Of a DNA stretch of 37,587 bases, positions 17,271 to 25,550 are shown one piece after another. Made by a program: the position numbers and the translations under genes. How positions within the stretch are numbered: position 1 is the first letter of the stretch; each line of letters begins with the position of its first letter. The notes beneath the pieces are model-generated. The model made no database searches. It was not told the origin of the DNA and was given only the letters and a program-made list of their open reading frames with translations. This stretch comes from Methylorubrum zatmanii (lineage in GTDB: Bacteria > Pseudomonadota > Alphaproteobacteria > Rhizobiales > Beijerinckiaceae): positions 1-37,587 of the forward strand of contig NZ_NKUI01000141.1 in assembly GCF_014845115.1 (NCBI RefSeq). The letters run 5' to 3'.

Positions 17271-17846
17271 ATGTCCACCCGGCGCCAGTTCCTCGCGGGC
17301 GCACTGGCGCTCGGGTTGCCGCGGCATGCCGCGGCCGAGCCGGTCCAGGACGACGACGGCCTCTACCGCGAGCCCTGGTTCCTCGAAAGCTTCCTCGACC
17401 TGCCCGACGACCTCAAGGCGGCGCGCGCGCATGGCAAGCGCCTCGCCGTGCTCTGGGAGCTGAGGGGATGCCCCTATTGCAAGGAGATGCACCTCGTGCA
17501 TTTCGCGGACCCGGGCACGAGCGGCTTCGTCCGCGACCGGTTCGAGATCCTGCAGCTCAACATCATCGGCGCGCGGGAGGTGACCGACTTCGACGGCGAG
17601 CGCCTGTCGGAGAAGCGGTTCGCGGAGAAGTACGGGGTCCGCTTCACGCCGACCCTCCAGTTCTTCCCCGAGGAGGTGACGGGCATCGCCGGGAGGCGGC
17701 CCCGGGAGCGCGAGGTCCTGCGCATCCAAGGCTCTGTCGCGCCCGAGGACTTCCGCCGGACCTTCGCCTTCGTGGCCGAGCGCGGCTACGAGCGGACGAG
17801 CCTGCGCGAGTACCTGCGCTCCTCGGGTCCGGGACAGAAGGGGTAG
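17271..17846 (+). CDS. soxW: Periplasmic thioredoxin-like protein SoxW
   Basis: 191 aa from the ATG at 17271 with GGAGGAG upstream. A Tat-like signal (STRRQFLAGALALGLPRHAAA) is followed by a long thioredoxin fold with ELRGCPYCKEMH (C67, C70) and the cis-Pro in VRFTPTLQFFPEE. SoxW is a SoxV-dependent thioredoxin; in Paracoccus it is not essential when SoxS works. The gene is 170 bases before soxX, so it may share or precede the main sox promoter. Confidence 0.88.
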   Translation: MSTRRQFLAGALALGLPRHAAAEPVQDDDGLYREPWFLESFLDLPDDLKAARAHGKRLAVLWELRGCPYCKEMHLVHFADPGTSGFVRDRFEILQLNIIGAREVTDFDGERLSEKRFAEKYGVRFTPTLQFFPEEVTGIAGRRPREREVLRIQGSVAPEDFRRTFAFVAERGYERTSLREYLRSSGPGQKG

Positions 17847-17867
17847 GGCGCGCGGCCGACGGCCGGC

Positions 17868-17940
17868 ATTCAAAAAACATTTCGGCTTGACTCAAACGCG
17901 ATCTGCGTCAAACTTGCATAAATTCGCATATGTCGATGGG
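17868..17940 (+). promoter_or_regulatory. Promoter/operator region for soxXYZAB
   Basis: An AT-rich patch in otherwise GC-rich DNA. TTGACT (17887-17892) could be a -35 box, though no good -10 stands 17 bases on. ATTC-GCATATGT-CGAT (17922-17937) is an imperfect version of the ATTC-N8-GAAT box, with a CATATG centre. It fits a SoxR site ahead of the structural genes. Confidence 0.45.
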
Positions 17941-18017
17941 TCGAGGCCCTCCGGCGATGCGGCCGGCCGGGAAACGGTCGCGAGAGCCGCAGGGACGGCC
18001 CACCGAGGAAACGCCAG

Positions 18018-18494
18018 ATGCGCAGGCCGATCACCGCCTATGCGCTCGCGGGGCTCTGCGCCCTCGCGACCGCCGCCGGAGCCGAGACCGCCTCGGGCGG
18101 GCTCGCCCCCTTCAAGATTGTCGCGGCCGACGGCACGGACGCCATCCCGGATCCGCTGACCGACAAGCCGGGTGATCCCGCCGCCGGCGCCAAGGTCGTG
18201 GTCAACCGGCGCCAGGGCAACTGCCTCGGCTGCCATCAGATCTCGTCGGTCAAGAGCGAGGACTTCCACGGCGAGGTCGGCCCCTCCCTCGACGGCGTCG
18301 CCGGGCGCTGGGACGCGGCGCACCTGCGCATGATCGTGGTCAACCCGAAGCACGTCTTCACCGAGGCGACGGTGATGCCGGCCTTCTACCGGGTCGACGG
18401 CCTGAGCCGCGTCCGCCCCGAGTTCCAGGGCAAGCCGATCCTGACCGCCCAGCAGGTCGAGGACGTGGTCGCCTACCTCACCACCCTGAAGTGA
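18018..18494 (+). CDS. soxX: SoxX c-type cytochrome
   Basis: 158 aa, with an N-terminal signal peptide to about 22. It carries one haem-binding CLGCH (C69, C72, H73) and a likely distal Met in TVMPAFYRV (M120). The C-terminal LTAQQVEDVVAYLTTLK is the usual last cytochrome helix. SoxX pairs with SoxA; the SoxAX complex joins thiosulfate to the cysteine of SoxY in the periplasm. It is first of a close series (soxX, then soxY 29 bases on). Confidence 0.95.
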   Translation: MRRPITAYALAGLCALATAAGAETASGGLAPFKIVAADGTDAIPDPLTDKPGDPAAGAKVVVNRRQGNCLGCHQISSVKSEDFHGEVGPSLDGVAGRWDAAHLRMIVVNPKHVFTEATVMPAFYRVDGLSRVRPEFQGKPILTAQQVEDVVAYLTTLK

Positions 18495-18523
18495 CTTAGC
18501 GAGCCGAGAAGGAGCCGCTTCCG

Positions 18524-18982
18524 ATGATATCTCCCCTGAACCGCCGCCAGGCCCTGGCCCTCGGCACCGGCGCCGTCCTGGCGACGACGCTGTCCCTGCG
18601 CGCCGCTCCGGCGCTGGCGGCGAAGAACAGCACGGACGAGGCCATCAAGGCGTTCACCGGCGGCAAGGAGCCGGTCAAGGGCAAGGTCAAGCTCGAACTC
18701 CCCGAGATCGCCGAGAACGGCAACACCGTACCGATGACGGTCGGCGTCGACGCGCCGATGACGAAGGAGAGCTTCGTCGAGGAGGTGATGATCGTCGCCG
18801 ACGGCAACCCGAACCCCGGCGTCATCCGCTTCCATTTCACGCCGTCGAGCGTCCCCGAGGCCAACACGCGCATCCGCCTCGCCGAGACCCAGAACGTCAT
18901 CGCGGTCGCCCGCATGAACGACGGCTCCGTCTTCAGCGACGTGAAGCAGGTGAAGGTCACCATCGGCGGCTGCGGCGGCTAG
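18524..18982 (+). CDS. soxY: SoxY sulfur-carrier subunit
   Basis: 152 aa. A Tat signal (NRRQALALGTGAVLATTLSL) is followed by the SoxY beta-sandwich. The chain ends in VTIGGCGG, the mobile arm whose cysteine (C150) carries the sulfur intermediates. FVEEVMIVADGNPNPGVIRF is a conserved family stretch. It works as a SoxYZ heterodimer; the next gene is soxZ. Transported through Tat, SoxZ presumably travels with it since SoxZ has no signal of its own. Confidence 0.97.
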   Translation: MISPLNRRQALALGTGAVLATTLSLRAAPALAAKNSTDEAIKAFTGGKEPVKGKVKLELPEIAENGNTVPMTVGVDAPMTKESFVEEVMIVADGNPNPGVIRFHFTPSSVPEANTRIRLAETQNVIAVARMNDGSVFSDVKQVKVTIGGCGG

Positions 18983-19022
18983 CGCCTCGGCGAACCCATC
19001 AGCACGAGACCCGGAGGACGAC

Positions 19023-19352
19023 ATGGCCGACGTGAAGCCGCGGATCAAATTGGACAAGAAAGACGTCGCCCAGGGCGGTGTCATCGAGGTGAAGACACTG
19101 GTCTCGCACACGATGGAGTCGGGACAGCGCAAGGACAAGGACGGCAAGACCATCCCGCGCAAGATCCTGAACACGTTCATCTGCGACCTGAACGGCAAGA
19201 CGATCTTCAGCGCCGACCTGGAAAGCGCCGTGTCGGCCAACCCGTACTTCCAGTTCAAGCTCAAGCCCGAGGAATCGGGCACGCTGACCTTCACCTGGAT
19301 CGACGACGACGGCTCGAAGATCCAGGCCACGGAGCAGATCAAGGTCTCGTGA
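19023..19352 (+). CDS. soxZ: SoxZ sulfur-carrier subunit
   Basis: 109 aa, the normal length. There is no signal peptide, which fits piggy-back export with SoxY. The sequence PRIKLDKKDVAQGGVIEVKT, then LVSHTMESGQRKD and GTLTFTWIDDDGSK, is typical of the family's immunoglobulin-like fold. GGAGGAC stands before the ATG. It supports the SoxY arm and helps partner recognition. Confidence 0.96.
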   Translation: MADVKPRIKLDKKDVAQGGVIEVKTLVSHTMESGQRKDKDGKTIPRKILNTFICDLNGKTIFSADLESAVSANPYFQFKLKPEESGTLTFTWIDDDGSKIQATEQIKVS

Positions 19353-19408
19353 CGCTCTCCCGGGGCGTCCCGCCCCGGGGCGCCTCCCCACGCCGAGCCG
19401 GAGCTTCC

Positions 19409-20251
19409 ATGCCGTCCGTTCCCTATCCTCTGGCCTTCGCCGCCGTCGCCATCCTCGCCCTGGCCGTCTCGCCGCACGCGCAGGACACGTCCGAGCGCCC
19501 GGCCTGGCAGGAGCACGGCATCAAGCCGCAAAGCCCCGATTCCCCGTTCGGGGAGGTCGTCTCGGGCCTGTATTTCCGCTCCAAGGAGACGCAGGCGATG
19601 CAGGCCGACGACTTCAACAACCCGGGCTTCCTCGCCGTCGAGCAGGGCGAGGACCTCTGGTCGAAGGTCGACGGCGCGGCGGGCAAGTCCTGCGCGAGCT
19701 GCCACAACGAGGCGGCGACCGCGATGAAGGGCGTGGCGGCCGCCTACCCGAAGTGGAACGGGAAGCTCGGCAAGCCGGTCAACCTGGAGCAGCGGATCAA
19801 CATCTGCCGCAGCGGCGCGCTCAAGGCCGAGCCCTGGGCCTTCGGCTCGCCGGAACTCACCGCGATGACCACCTACATCCGCAACCAGTCCCGCGGCATG
19901 CCGGTCGCGGTGAAGGTCGACGGGCCGATGACGCCGTGGTTCGACCGCGGCAAGGCCCTCTACTACCAGCGCAACGGCCAGCTCGACCTTGCCTGCGCCA
20001 GCTGCCACGAGAAGAACCACGGCAAATACCTGCGCGCGGACTTCCTCAGCCAGGGACAGAGCAACGGCTTCCCCGTCTACCGCCTGCGCGACCAGCGCCT
20101 CGTGCCGCTCCATGAGCGCATGGAGGGCTGCATGCAGGACGTCCGGGCCACCCCCTACAAGCCGCTCTCCGACGAGTTCCTCGCGCTGGAGACCTACGTC
20201 GCCTGGCGCGGCCTCGGCCTGCCGGTCGAGACGCCGGCCGTCCGCAACTGA
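19409..20251 (+). CDS. soxA: SoxA diheme cytochrome
   Basis: 280 aa from the ATG at 19409; an earlier in-frame GTG at 19349 overlaps soxZ and gives no signal peptide. It has a signal to about 24. Two CASCH haem sites are present (C95-H99 and C196-H200), and axial-ligand cysteines in NICRSG (C133) and EGCMQDVRATPY (C241); the last is the active-site cysteine that is persulfidated in known SoxA. This is the diheme type, as in Rhodovulum and Paracoccus. With SoxX it starts thiosulfate oxidation. Confidence 0.96.
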   Translation: MPSVPYPLAFAAVAILALAVSPHAQDTSERPAWQEHGIKPQSPDSPFGEVVSGLYFRSKETQAMQADDFNNPGFLAVEQGEDLWSKVDGAAGKSCASCHNEAATAMKGVAAAYPKWNGKLGKPVNLEQRINICRSGALKAEPWAFGSPELTAMTTYIRNQSRGMPVAVKVDGPMTPWFDRGKALYYQRNGQLDLACASCHEKNHGKYLRADFLSQGQSNGFPVYRLRDQRLVPLHERMEGCMQDVRATPYKPLSDEFLALETYVAWRGLGLPVETPAVRN

Positions 20252-20266
20252 GCGTCGGAACCCACG

Positions 20267-21946
20267 ATGACCTCACGCCGCGACTTCCTGCAGATCGCCG
20301 CCGCCACCGCCGCGCTCGTGCCGACGGGCTGGACCCGGGCCTTCGCCCAGCAGAGCCTCGTCCAGGACGATCTCCTCGCCTTCGAGCCGATGGGCAACGT
20401 CACCCTGGTCCATCTGACCGACATCCACGCCCAGTTGGTGCCTATCCTGTTCCGCGAGCCTTCGACCAACCTCGGCGTCGGCGAGGCGCGGGGGCAGGTC
20501 CCCCACGTCACCGGCCGCGCCTACCTCGACCTGTTCGGCATCCCCGGCGGCTCCCCGCTCGCCTACGCCCTCACGCCCGAGGACTACGTCGCGCTCGCCC
20601 GCGGCTACGGCCGCATGGGCGGGCTCGACCGCATCGCCACGGTGCTCGACGCGATCCGCGCCGAGCGCGGCGACAAGGTCCTGTTCCTCGACGGCGGCGA
20701 CACCTGGCAGAACAGCTACACGTCGATGCTGAGCAAGGGCCAGGACATGGTCGACTGCATGGCGCTCCTGAAGCCCGACGCCATGACCGGGCACTGGGAG
20801 TTCACCCTCGGCACCGACCGGGTCAAGGAGATCGTCGACGGGCTCGGCTGCCCCTTCCTCGGCCAGAACGTGCGCGACGCCGAGTGGAACGAGCCGGCCT
20901 TCGAGTCCACGAAGATGTTCGAGCGCGGCGGCGCGAAGGTCGCGGTGATCGGGCAGGCCTTCCCCTACACGCCCATCGCCAACCCGCGCTGGCTGATCCC
21001 GAACTGGTCGTTCGGCATCCGCGAGGAGGACGTGCAGGCCAGCGTCGACAAGGCCCGCAAGGACGGGGCCGCGCTCGTGGTGCTGCTCTCGCACAACGGC
21101 TTCGACGTCGACCGCAAGCTCGCCTCGCGCGTGAAGGGGATCGACGTGATCCTCACCGGCCACACCCACGACGCCCTGCCGCAGGCGGTCAAGGTCGGGC
21201 AGACCCTGCTCATCGCGTCGGGCAGCCACGGCAAGTTCCTCACGCGCGTCGATCTCGACGTGCGCGACGGCGCGGTGAAGGGCTACCGCTCGAAGCTCAT
21301 CCCGATCTTCTCCGACGTGATCGCGCCGCAGAAGGAGATGGCGGCGAAGATCCAGGCGATCCGCAGCCCCCACGAGGCGATGCTCAAGGAGGAACTCGGC
21401 CGCGCGGAAGGCCTGCTCTACCGGCGCGGCAACTTCAACGGCACGCTCGACGACATGATCTGCGACGCGCTGCTCGCCGAGCGCGAGGCCGAGATCGCGC
21501 TCTCGCCCGGTTTCCGCTGGGGCACGACGCTGCTGCCGGGTCAATCGATCACCCGCGAGGACGTCTACAACGCCACCGCCATCACCTATCCGGCCGCCTA
21601 CCGCATGACCATGACGGGAGGCCGGTTGAAGGAGGTCTTGGAAGACGTGGCCGACAACCTCTTCAACGCCGACCCCTACTACCAGCAGGGCGGCGACATG
21701 GTGCGGGTCGGCGGCGTCGCTTACGCCATCGACGTCGCCCGTCCGGCCGGCAGCCGCGTCTCCGACCTGACCCTGCTGCGCACCGGCAAGCCCATCGAGG
21801 CCGGGAGCTCCTACACCGTGGCCGGCTGGGCCAGCGTCAACGAGGGCACCGAGGGCCCGCCGATCTGGGACGTCGTGGCCGCCCATGTCCGGCGCAAGGG
21901 GACCGTGAACCCGACCCCGGCGCAGGTCACCGTTCGCGGCGCTTGA
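20267..21946 (+). CDS. soxB: SoxB sulfate thiohydrolase
   Basis: 559 aa. A Tat signal (SRRDFLQIAAATAALV) is followed by a metallophosphatase/5'-nucleotidase fold with the di-manganese ligands in HLTDIHAQLVPI, FLDGGDTWQN and TGHTHDALP. AMTGHWEFTLG is the SoxB form of the nucleotidase GNHEF motif. It hydrolyses the sulfonate from SoxY-S-thiosulfonate, releasing sulfate, in the periplasm. It begins 15 bases after soxA. Its stop lies just before the soxC promoter and operator. Confidence 0.97.
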   Translation: MTSRRDFLQIAAATAALVPTGWTRAFAQQSLVQDDLLAFEPMGNVTLVHLTDIHAQLVPILFREPSTNLGVGEARGQVPHVTGRAYLDLFGIPGGSPLAYALTPEDYVALARGYGRMGGLDRIATVLDAIRAERGDKVLFLDGGDTWQNSYTSMLSKGQDMVDCMALLKPDAMTGHWEFTLGTDRVKEIVDGLGCPFLGQNVRDAEWNEPAFESTKMFERGGAKVAVIGQAFPYTPIANPRWLIPNWSFGIREEDVQASVDKARKDGAALVVLLSHNGFDVDRKLASRVKGIDVILTGHTHDALPQAVKVGQTLLIASGSHGKFLTRVDLDVRDGAVKGYRSKLIPIFSDVIAPQKEMAAKIQAIRSPHEAMLKEELGRAEGLLYRRGNFNGTLDDMICDALLAEREAEIALSPGFRWGTTLLPGQSITREDVYNATAITYPAAYRMTMTGGRLKEVLEDVADNLFNADPYYQQGGDMVRVGGVAYAIDVARPAGSRVSDLTLLRTGKPIEAGSSYTVAGWASVNEGTEGPPIWDVVAAHVRRKGTVNPTPAQVTVRGA

Positions 21947-21959
21947 TCGTGCCACATGC

Positions 21960-21975
21960 ATTCACGTATCTGAAT
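21960..21975. promoter_or_regulatory. ATTC-N8-GAAT operator before soxC
   Basis: ATTC-ACGTATCT-GAAT is a perfect example of the inverted repeat reported for SqrR/BigR-type repressors. It lies 25 bases before soxC, and TTGATC (21943-21948) would place a -10 inside the repeat. Binding here should block soxCD transcription. Operator identity follows from the presence of soxR nearby; it is not proved. Confidence 0.65.
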
Positions 21976-21999
21976 ATATGAAATAGTTCGGAGAGGCCG

Positions 22000-23289
22000 A
22001 TGTCTGACCCGAAGCAAATCCCGGAGCCGCCGAGCCCGCCCTCGCGCAGGGCCTTCCTGCGGACAAGCCTCGCGCTCGGCGGCGCCGTCGGCACGGGTGC
22101 CTTCGCCGGCAAGGCCGCGGCCGTCGAGAGCAAGAACCTGCCGCCGAATGTCCCGGAATGGTCTCAAGGACTCGGTGACGGGGTCGTCAGCCGCCCCTAC
22201 GGCCGGCCGTCGAAATTCGAGGCGGACGTCATCCGGCGCGACGTCGAGTGGCTCACCGCCTCGCGCCAGAGCTCGGTCAGCTTCACGCCGCTGCACCAGC
22301 TCGAAGGCATCATCACCCCGAACGGGCTCGGCTTCGAGCGCCACCACGGCGGCATTGCCGAGATCGACCCGGCCGAGCACCGGCTGATGATCCACGGCCT
22401 CGTCGAGAAGCCGCTGATGCTGACCCTGGAGGACGTCAGGCGCTTCCCCCGCGTCAACCGGATCGCCTTCCTCGAATGCGCCGCGAATTCCGGCATGGAG
22501 TGGAAGGGCGCGCAGCTCAACGGCTGCCAGTTCACGCACGGCATGGTCCACTGCGTGATGTACACGGGCGTCCCGCTCAAGCTCCTCTTGGAGGAGGCGG
22601 GCCTCAAGACGAACGCCAAGTGGCTGCTACCGGAGGGGGCCGACGCCGCCGCGATGACGCGCTCAGTGCCGATCGAGAAGGCGCTCGACGATGCGATGGT
22701 CGCCTACGCCATGAACGGCGAGGCGCTCTATCCCGAGCACGGCTATCCCCTGCGCCTCGTCCTGCCGGGCTGGCAGGGCAACATGTGGGTGAAGTGGCTG
22801 CGCCGGATCAAGGTCGGCGACGAGCCCTGGCACACCCGCGAGGAGACCTCGAAGTATACCGCCTTGCTGCCCGACGGCCGGGCGCGGCGCTTCACTTGGG
22901 CCATGGACGCGAAGTCGGTGATCACCAACCCGAGCCCGCAGGCGCCGATGCACCACAAGGGCTTCACGGTGCTGTCCGGGCTCGCCTGGTCCGGCCGCGG
23001 CAAGATCAGCCAAGTCGACGTCTCCCTTGACGGGGGCCGCAACTGGCGCGCCGCCCGCCTCGACGGACCGGTGCTCGATAAGGCGCTGACCCGCTTCTAC
23101 TACGAGTTCGACTGGACCGGCGACCCGCTGCTGCTGCAGTCGCGCGCGGTCGACGAGACCGGCTACGTCCAGCCGACCAAGGCCGCGCTGCGCCGGCACC
23201 GCGGGCTGAACTCGATCTACCACAACAACGGCATCCAGACCTGGCACGTGCTGCCCAGCGGGGAGATCGAGAATGTCGAGGTCGCCTAA
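22000..23289 (+). CDS. soxC: SoxC sulfane dehydrogenase molybdenum subunit
   Basis: 429 aa. A Tat signal (SRRAFLRTSLALGGAVGTGA) precedes a sulfite-oxidase-family molybdopterin domain. The molybdenum cysteine sits in RIAFLECAANSGMEW (C160). A dimerisation domain with GKISQVDVSLDGGRNWRAAR makes up the C-terminal third. With SoxD it takes six electrons from SoxY-bound sulfane, which allows full oxidation to sulfate without sulfur globules. It has its own promoter and operator, and overlaps soxD by 17 bases. Confidence 0.97.
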   Translation: MSDPKQIPEPPSPPSRRAFLRTSLALGGAVGTGAFAGKAAAVESKNLPPNVPEWSQGLGDGVVSRPYGRPSKFEADVIRRDVEWLTASRQSSVSFTPLHQLEGIITPNGLGFERHHGGIAEIDPAEHRLMIHGLVEKPLMLTLEDVRRFPRVNRIAFLECAANSGMEWKGAQLNGCQFTHGMVHCVMYTGVPLKLLLEEAGLKTNAKWLLPEGADAAAMTRSVPIEKALDDAMVAYAMNGEALYPEHGYPLRLVLPGWQGNMWVKWLRRIKVGDEPWHTREETSKYTALLPDGRARRFTWAMDAKSVITNPSPQAPMHHKGFTVLSGLAWSGRGKISQVDVSLDGGRNWRAARLDGPVLDKALTRFYYEFDWTGDPLLLQSRAVDETGYVQPTKAALRRHRGLNSIYHNNGIQTWHVLPSGEIENVEVA

Positions 23290-23953
23290 CGGCATCGGGG
23301 CCGCTGTCACGGCCGTCCTCCTGGCCTTCGCCTCGCCCGCGGCTGCCGAGCGCCTCAACATCGGACGCGCGGCCAGCCCTGAGGAGATCAAGGGGTGGGA
23401 CATCGACGTGCGCCCCGACGGCCAGGGCCTGCCGGTGGGCAAGGGCACGGCAGCGCTCGGCGAGACGATCTTCCAGGAGCGCTGCGCCAGCTGCCACGGC
23501 GAGTTCGGCGAGGGGGCCGGCCGCTGGCCCGAGCTCGCGGGCGGGGCCGGCACGCTCAAGTCGGACAGCCCGGTCAAGACCGTCGGCTCCTACTGGCCCT
23601 ACGTCTCGACGGTGTTCGACTTCGTGCACCGGGCGATGCCGTTCGGCGCGGCGCAGACCCTGACGCCCGACGAGACCTACTCGCTGACCGCGTATCTGCT
23701 CTACCTCAACGACATCCTGAAGGATCAGGACTTCGAGGTGAACGAGAAGAACCTCGCCACCATCCGCCTGCCGAACGAGAAGAACTTCTTCATGGACGAC
23801 CGCGAGACCGCGGAGAAGGAGTTCTGGACGGCCAAGCCCTGCATGACGGACTGCCTGCCGAAGGAGGCGACCATCACGGGTCGCGCCCGCATCCTCGACG
23901 TGACGCCCGACAAGGCGTCCGAGAAGGCGAAGGAATCGCCGCCGGTCCAGTAG
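23273..23953 (+). CDS. soxD: SoxD cytochrome subunit, monoheme short form
   Basis: 226 aa from the ATG at 23273, inside the end of soxC. The signal peptide runs to about 25. One haem site CASCH (C71-H75) is present, with a likely distal Met in HRAMPFGAAQTL (M122). Paracoccus SoxD has two haem domains and about 380 residues; here the second is absent. Two further cysteines (KPCMTDCLPKE) near the end do not form a CxxCH. It accepts electrons from SoxC. Confidence 0.92.
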   Translation: MSRSPNGIGAAVTAVLLAFASPAAAERLNIGRAASPEEIKGWDIDVRPDGQGLPVGKGTAALGETIFQERCASCHGEFGEGAGRWPELAGGAGTLKSDSPVKTVGSYWPYVSTVFDFVHRAMPFGAAQTLTPDETYSLTAYLLYLNDILKDQDFEVNEKNLATIRLPNEKNFFMDDRETAEKEFWTAKPCMTDCLPKEATITGRARILDVTPDKASEKAKESPPVQ

Positions 23954-23979
23954 CCTGCGAGGACACGGGAAGCCTGACG

Positions 23980-24945
23980 ATGAGCGACCTCCACGAGACG
24001 GCGCGGCGCGGATCGCCCGCCCGGGCCTGCGACAGGCGAGCGGTCGTCGCCGGCATGGCGGCGCTGCTGGCCTCCGCCTGGCCGGGCGGGCGGGCGTCGG
24101 CCATCCCCATGGCGCCGCTCAGGGTCGGTGAGGCCACCGTGGAGACGGCCAGCGACGGGACGCTGTCGTCCTCCCTCGCCTTCATGCTCCCCGAGGCGCC
24201 GCGCGCGGAGGTGGACGACGTGTTCAGGGCCGAGGGACAGCCGGCGGAAGCGAGCCCGATCCCGACCAACGCGAGCCTCGTGCGCGTCGGCGGCGAGGTC
24301 ATCCTGATCGACGCGGGCTCGGGGAACTCCTTCCAGCCGACGGCCGGGAAGCTCGGGGAGAGCCTGGAGGGCAGGGGCGTCCCGCGCGAGACGATCACCC
24401 GGGTCGTGTTCACGCACGCCCACCCCGATCACCTCTGGGGCGCGGTCGACGACTTCGATGACAGCGAGCGCTTCCCCAACGCCCGCTACGTCGTGCCGGC
24501 CGCGGAATGGGACTTCTGGACTCGCGACGACGTCGAGACCCTCGTGCCGGACTGGCTCAAGGGGCTGGCCGCCGGCTCGCGCCGCACCCTGAGACGCCTC
24601 GAAGCCAAGATGGAGCGCCGCACGCCCGGCGAGACCATCGCGCCCGGCCTCACCTACGTGGCGACGCCGGGTCATACGCCCGGCCATGCTTCCGTCCTCG
24701 TCGAGGCCGGCCGGGAGCAGGTCCTGATCGGCGGGGATGCGCTGAGCCATGCCGTGGTCTCCTTCCGCCGCCCTGCCTGGGCCTTCGGGAGCGACCTCGA
24801 CCGCGACCTCGCGATCCGCACCCGCCGCGCCCTGCTCGACCGGTTGGCCAACGAGCGCCTCACGCTCGTCGGTTTCCATCTGCCGGGGTCCGGCATCGGT
24901 CGCGTCGAGCGGTCCCGGGGCGCCTACCGGTTCATGCCCGCATGA
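23980..24945 (+). CDS. Exported metallo-beta-lactamase-fold protein, SoxH-like
   Basis: 321 aa from the ATG at 23980, 26 bases after soxD. A signal region (about 20-42) precedes an MBL fold with metal motif THAHPDHLWG (H146, H148, D150, H151), LTYVATPGHTPGHAS and LIGGDALSH. The position after soxCD matches soxH of Paracoccus, where soxH is linked with Sox but not required for thiosulfate oxidation. A hydrolase or dioxygenase acting on a thioester or persulfide in the periplasm is possible; the substrate is unknown. Promoters for the next operon follow. Confidence 0.82.
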   Translation: MSDLHETARRGSPARACDRRAVVAGMAALLASAWPGGRASAIPMAPLRVGEATVETASDGTLSSSLAFMLPEAPRAEVDDVFRAEGQPAEASPIPTNASLVRVGGEVILIDAGSGNSFQPTAGKLGESLEGRGVPRETITRVVFTHAHPDHLWGAVDDFDDSERFPNARYVVPAAEWDFWTRDDVETLVPDWLKGLAAGSRRTLRRLEAKMERRTPGETIAPGLTYVATPGHTPGHASVLVEAGREQVLIGGDALSHAVVSFRRPAWAFGSDLDRDLAIRTRRALLDRLANERLTLVGFHLPGSGIGRVERSRGAYRFMPA

Positions 24946-24968
24946 GCCGGGCGGCAGCGGCCTGGTTC

Positions 24969-24985
24969 CTTAAGGTCTCCTTAAG
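24969..24985. promoter_or_regulatory. PmrA/QseB-type box before the DsrE operon
   Basis: CTTAAG at 24969-24974 is repeated at 24980-24985, 11 bp apart. This is the CTTAA-N6-CTTAA direct repeat used by PmrA/QseB response regulators. The same arrangement lies between dsbD and the response regulator at 33285-33301. It is 61 bases before the first DsrE-like gene. Confidence 0.6.
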
Positions 24986-25045
24986 GTGCGGCCCTCAGGC
25001 GGTCGAGTCGCGGCCGAGGTGAACTCGGGACCGGGAGAGGTGAAC

Positions 25046-25507
25046 ATGTTGCTGTCGCGCAGGGGCGTATCGGGCATCGCGGCGCTGGTGGCCGGCCTCG
25101 TGGCCACCCGGGTCGCGACGGCTGCCGAGACCGCCGCGAAGACGCATCGGATCGCGATGCAGGTCAGCACGAACGATCCCGGGGTCTTCGATCTTGCCCT
25201 CAACAACGCCGTGAACCTCGCGCGCGAGTACGGTGAGGCTGCGGAGGAGTTCGAGGTGGAGATCGTCACCTACGGCCCGGGACTTCACATGGTCCGGGCC
25301 GACACCTCCCCGGCGAAGGCCCGGGTCCGGTCCGTCATGGAGAGCGTTCCGGGCATCGTGATGTCCGCCTGCGGCAACACCATCACGGCGATGGAGAAGG
25401 CCGAGGGACGCACGCTGGAATTGCTGCCGGACGTCGGCGTGGTCCGCGCCGGCGCCGTCCGCCTCGTCGCGCTGCAGGAGGCCGGCTGGAGCTACCTGCG
25501 CGTCTGA
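25046..25507 (+). CDS. Secreted DsrE-family protein (first of pair)
   Basis: 153 aa from the ATG at 25046 with GGGAGAGG upstream. A signal peptide (about 1-28, ending ATAAE) is followed by a complete DsrE/TusD-like fold: HRIAMQVSTNDPGVFDLALN, then FEVEIVTYGPGLHMV, then VPGIVMSACGNTITAMEKAEG. C109 stands where sulfur-trafficking DsrE proteins carry their persulfide cysteine. Cytoplasmic DsrE proteins hand sulfur to TusA; an exported one in a Sox cluster could accept sulfane sulfur from SoxY or polysulfide. It is first of an operon with the next two genes and follows a PmrA/QseB-type box. Confidence 0.82.
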   Translation: MLLSRRGVSGIAALVAGLVATRVATAAETAAKTHRIAMQVSTNDPGVFDLALNNAVNLAREYGEAAEEFEVEIVTYGPGLHMVRADTSPAKARVRSVMESVPGIVMSACGNTITAMEKAEGRTLELLPDVGVVRAGAVRLVALQEAGWSYLRV

Positions 25508-25550
25508 CTGACCATCCCGCCAAGCCCGAGATCCGAACCCGGAGACCAAC

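Noticed and set aside
17887..17915. Sigma-70 promoter with TTGACT
   Set aside because: No acceptable -10 hexamer lies 16-18 bases downstream; kept only as part of a broader regulatory region.
18473..20113. 546-residue minus-strand open frame opposite soxY, soxZ and soxA
   Set aside because: Antisense shadow of three well-identified sox genes.
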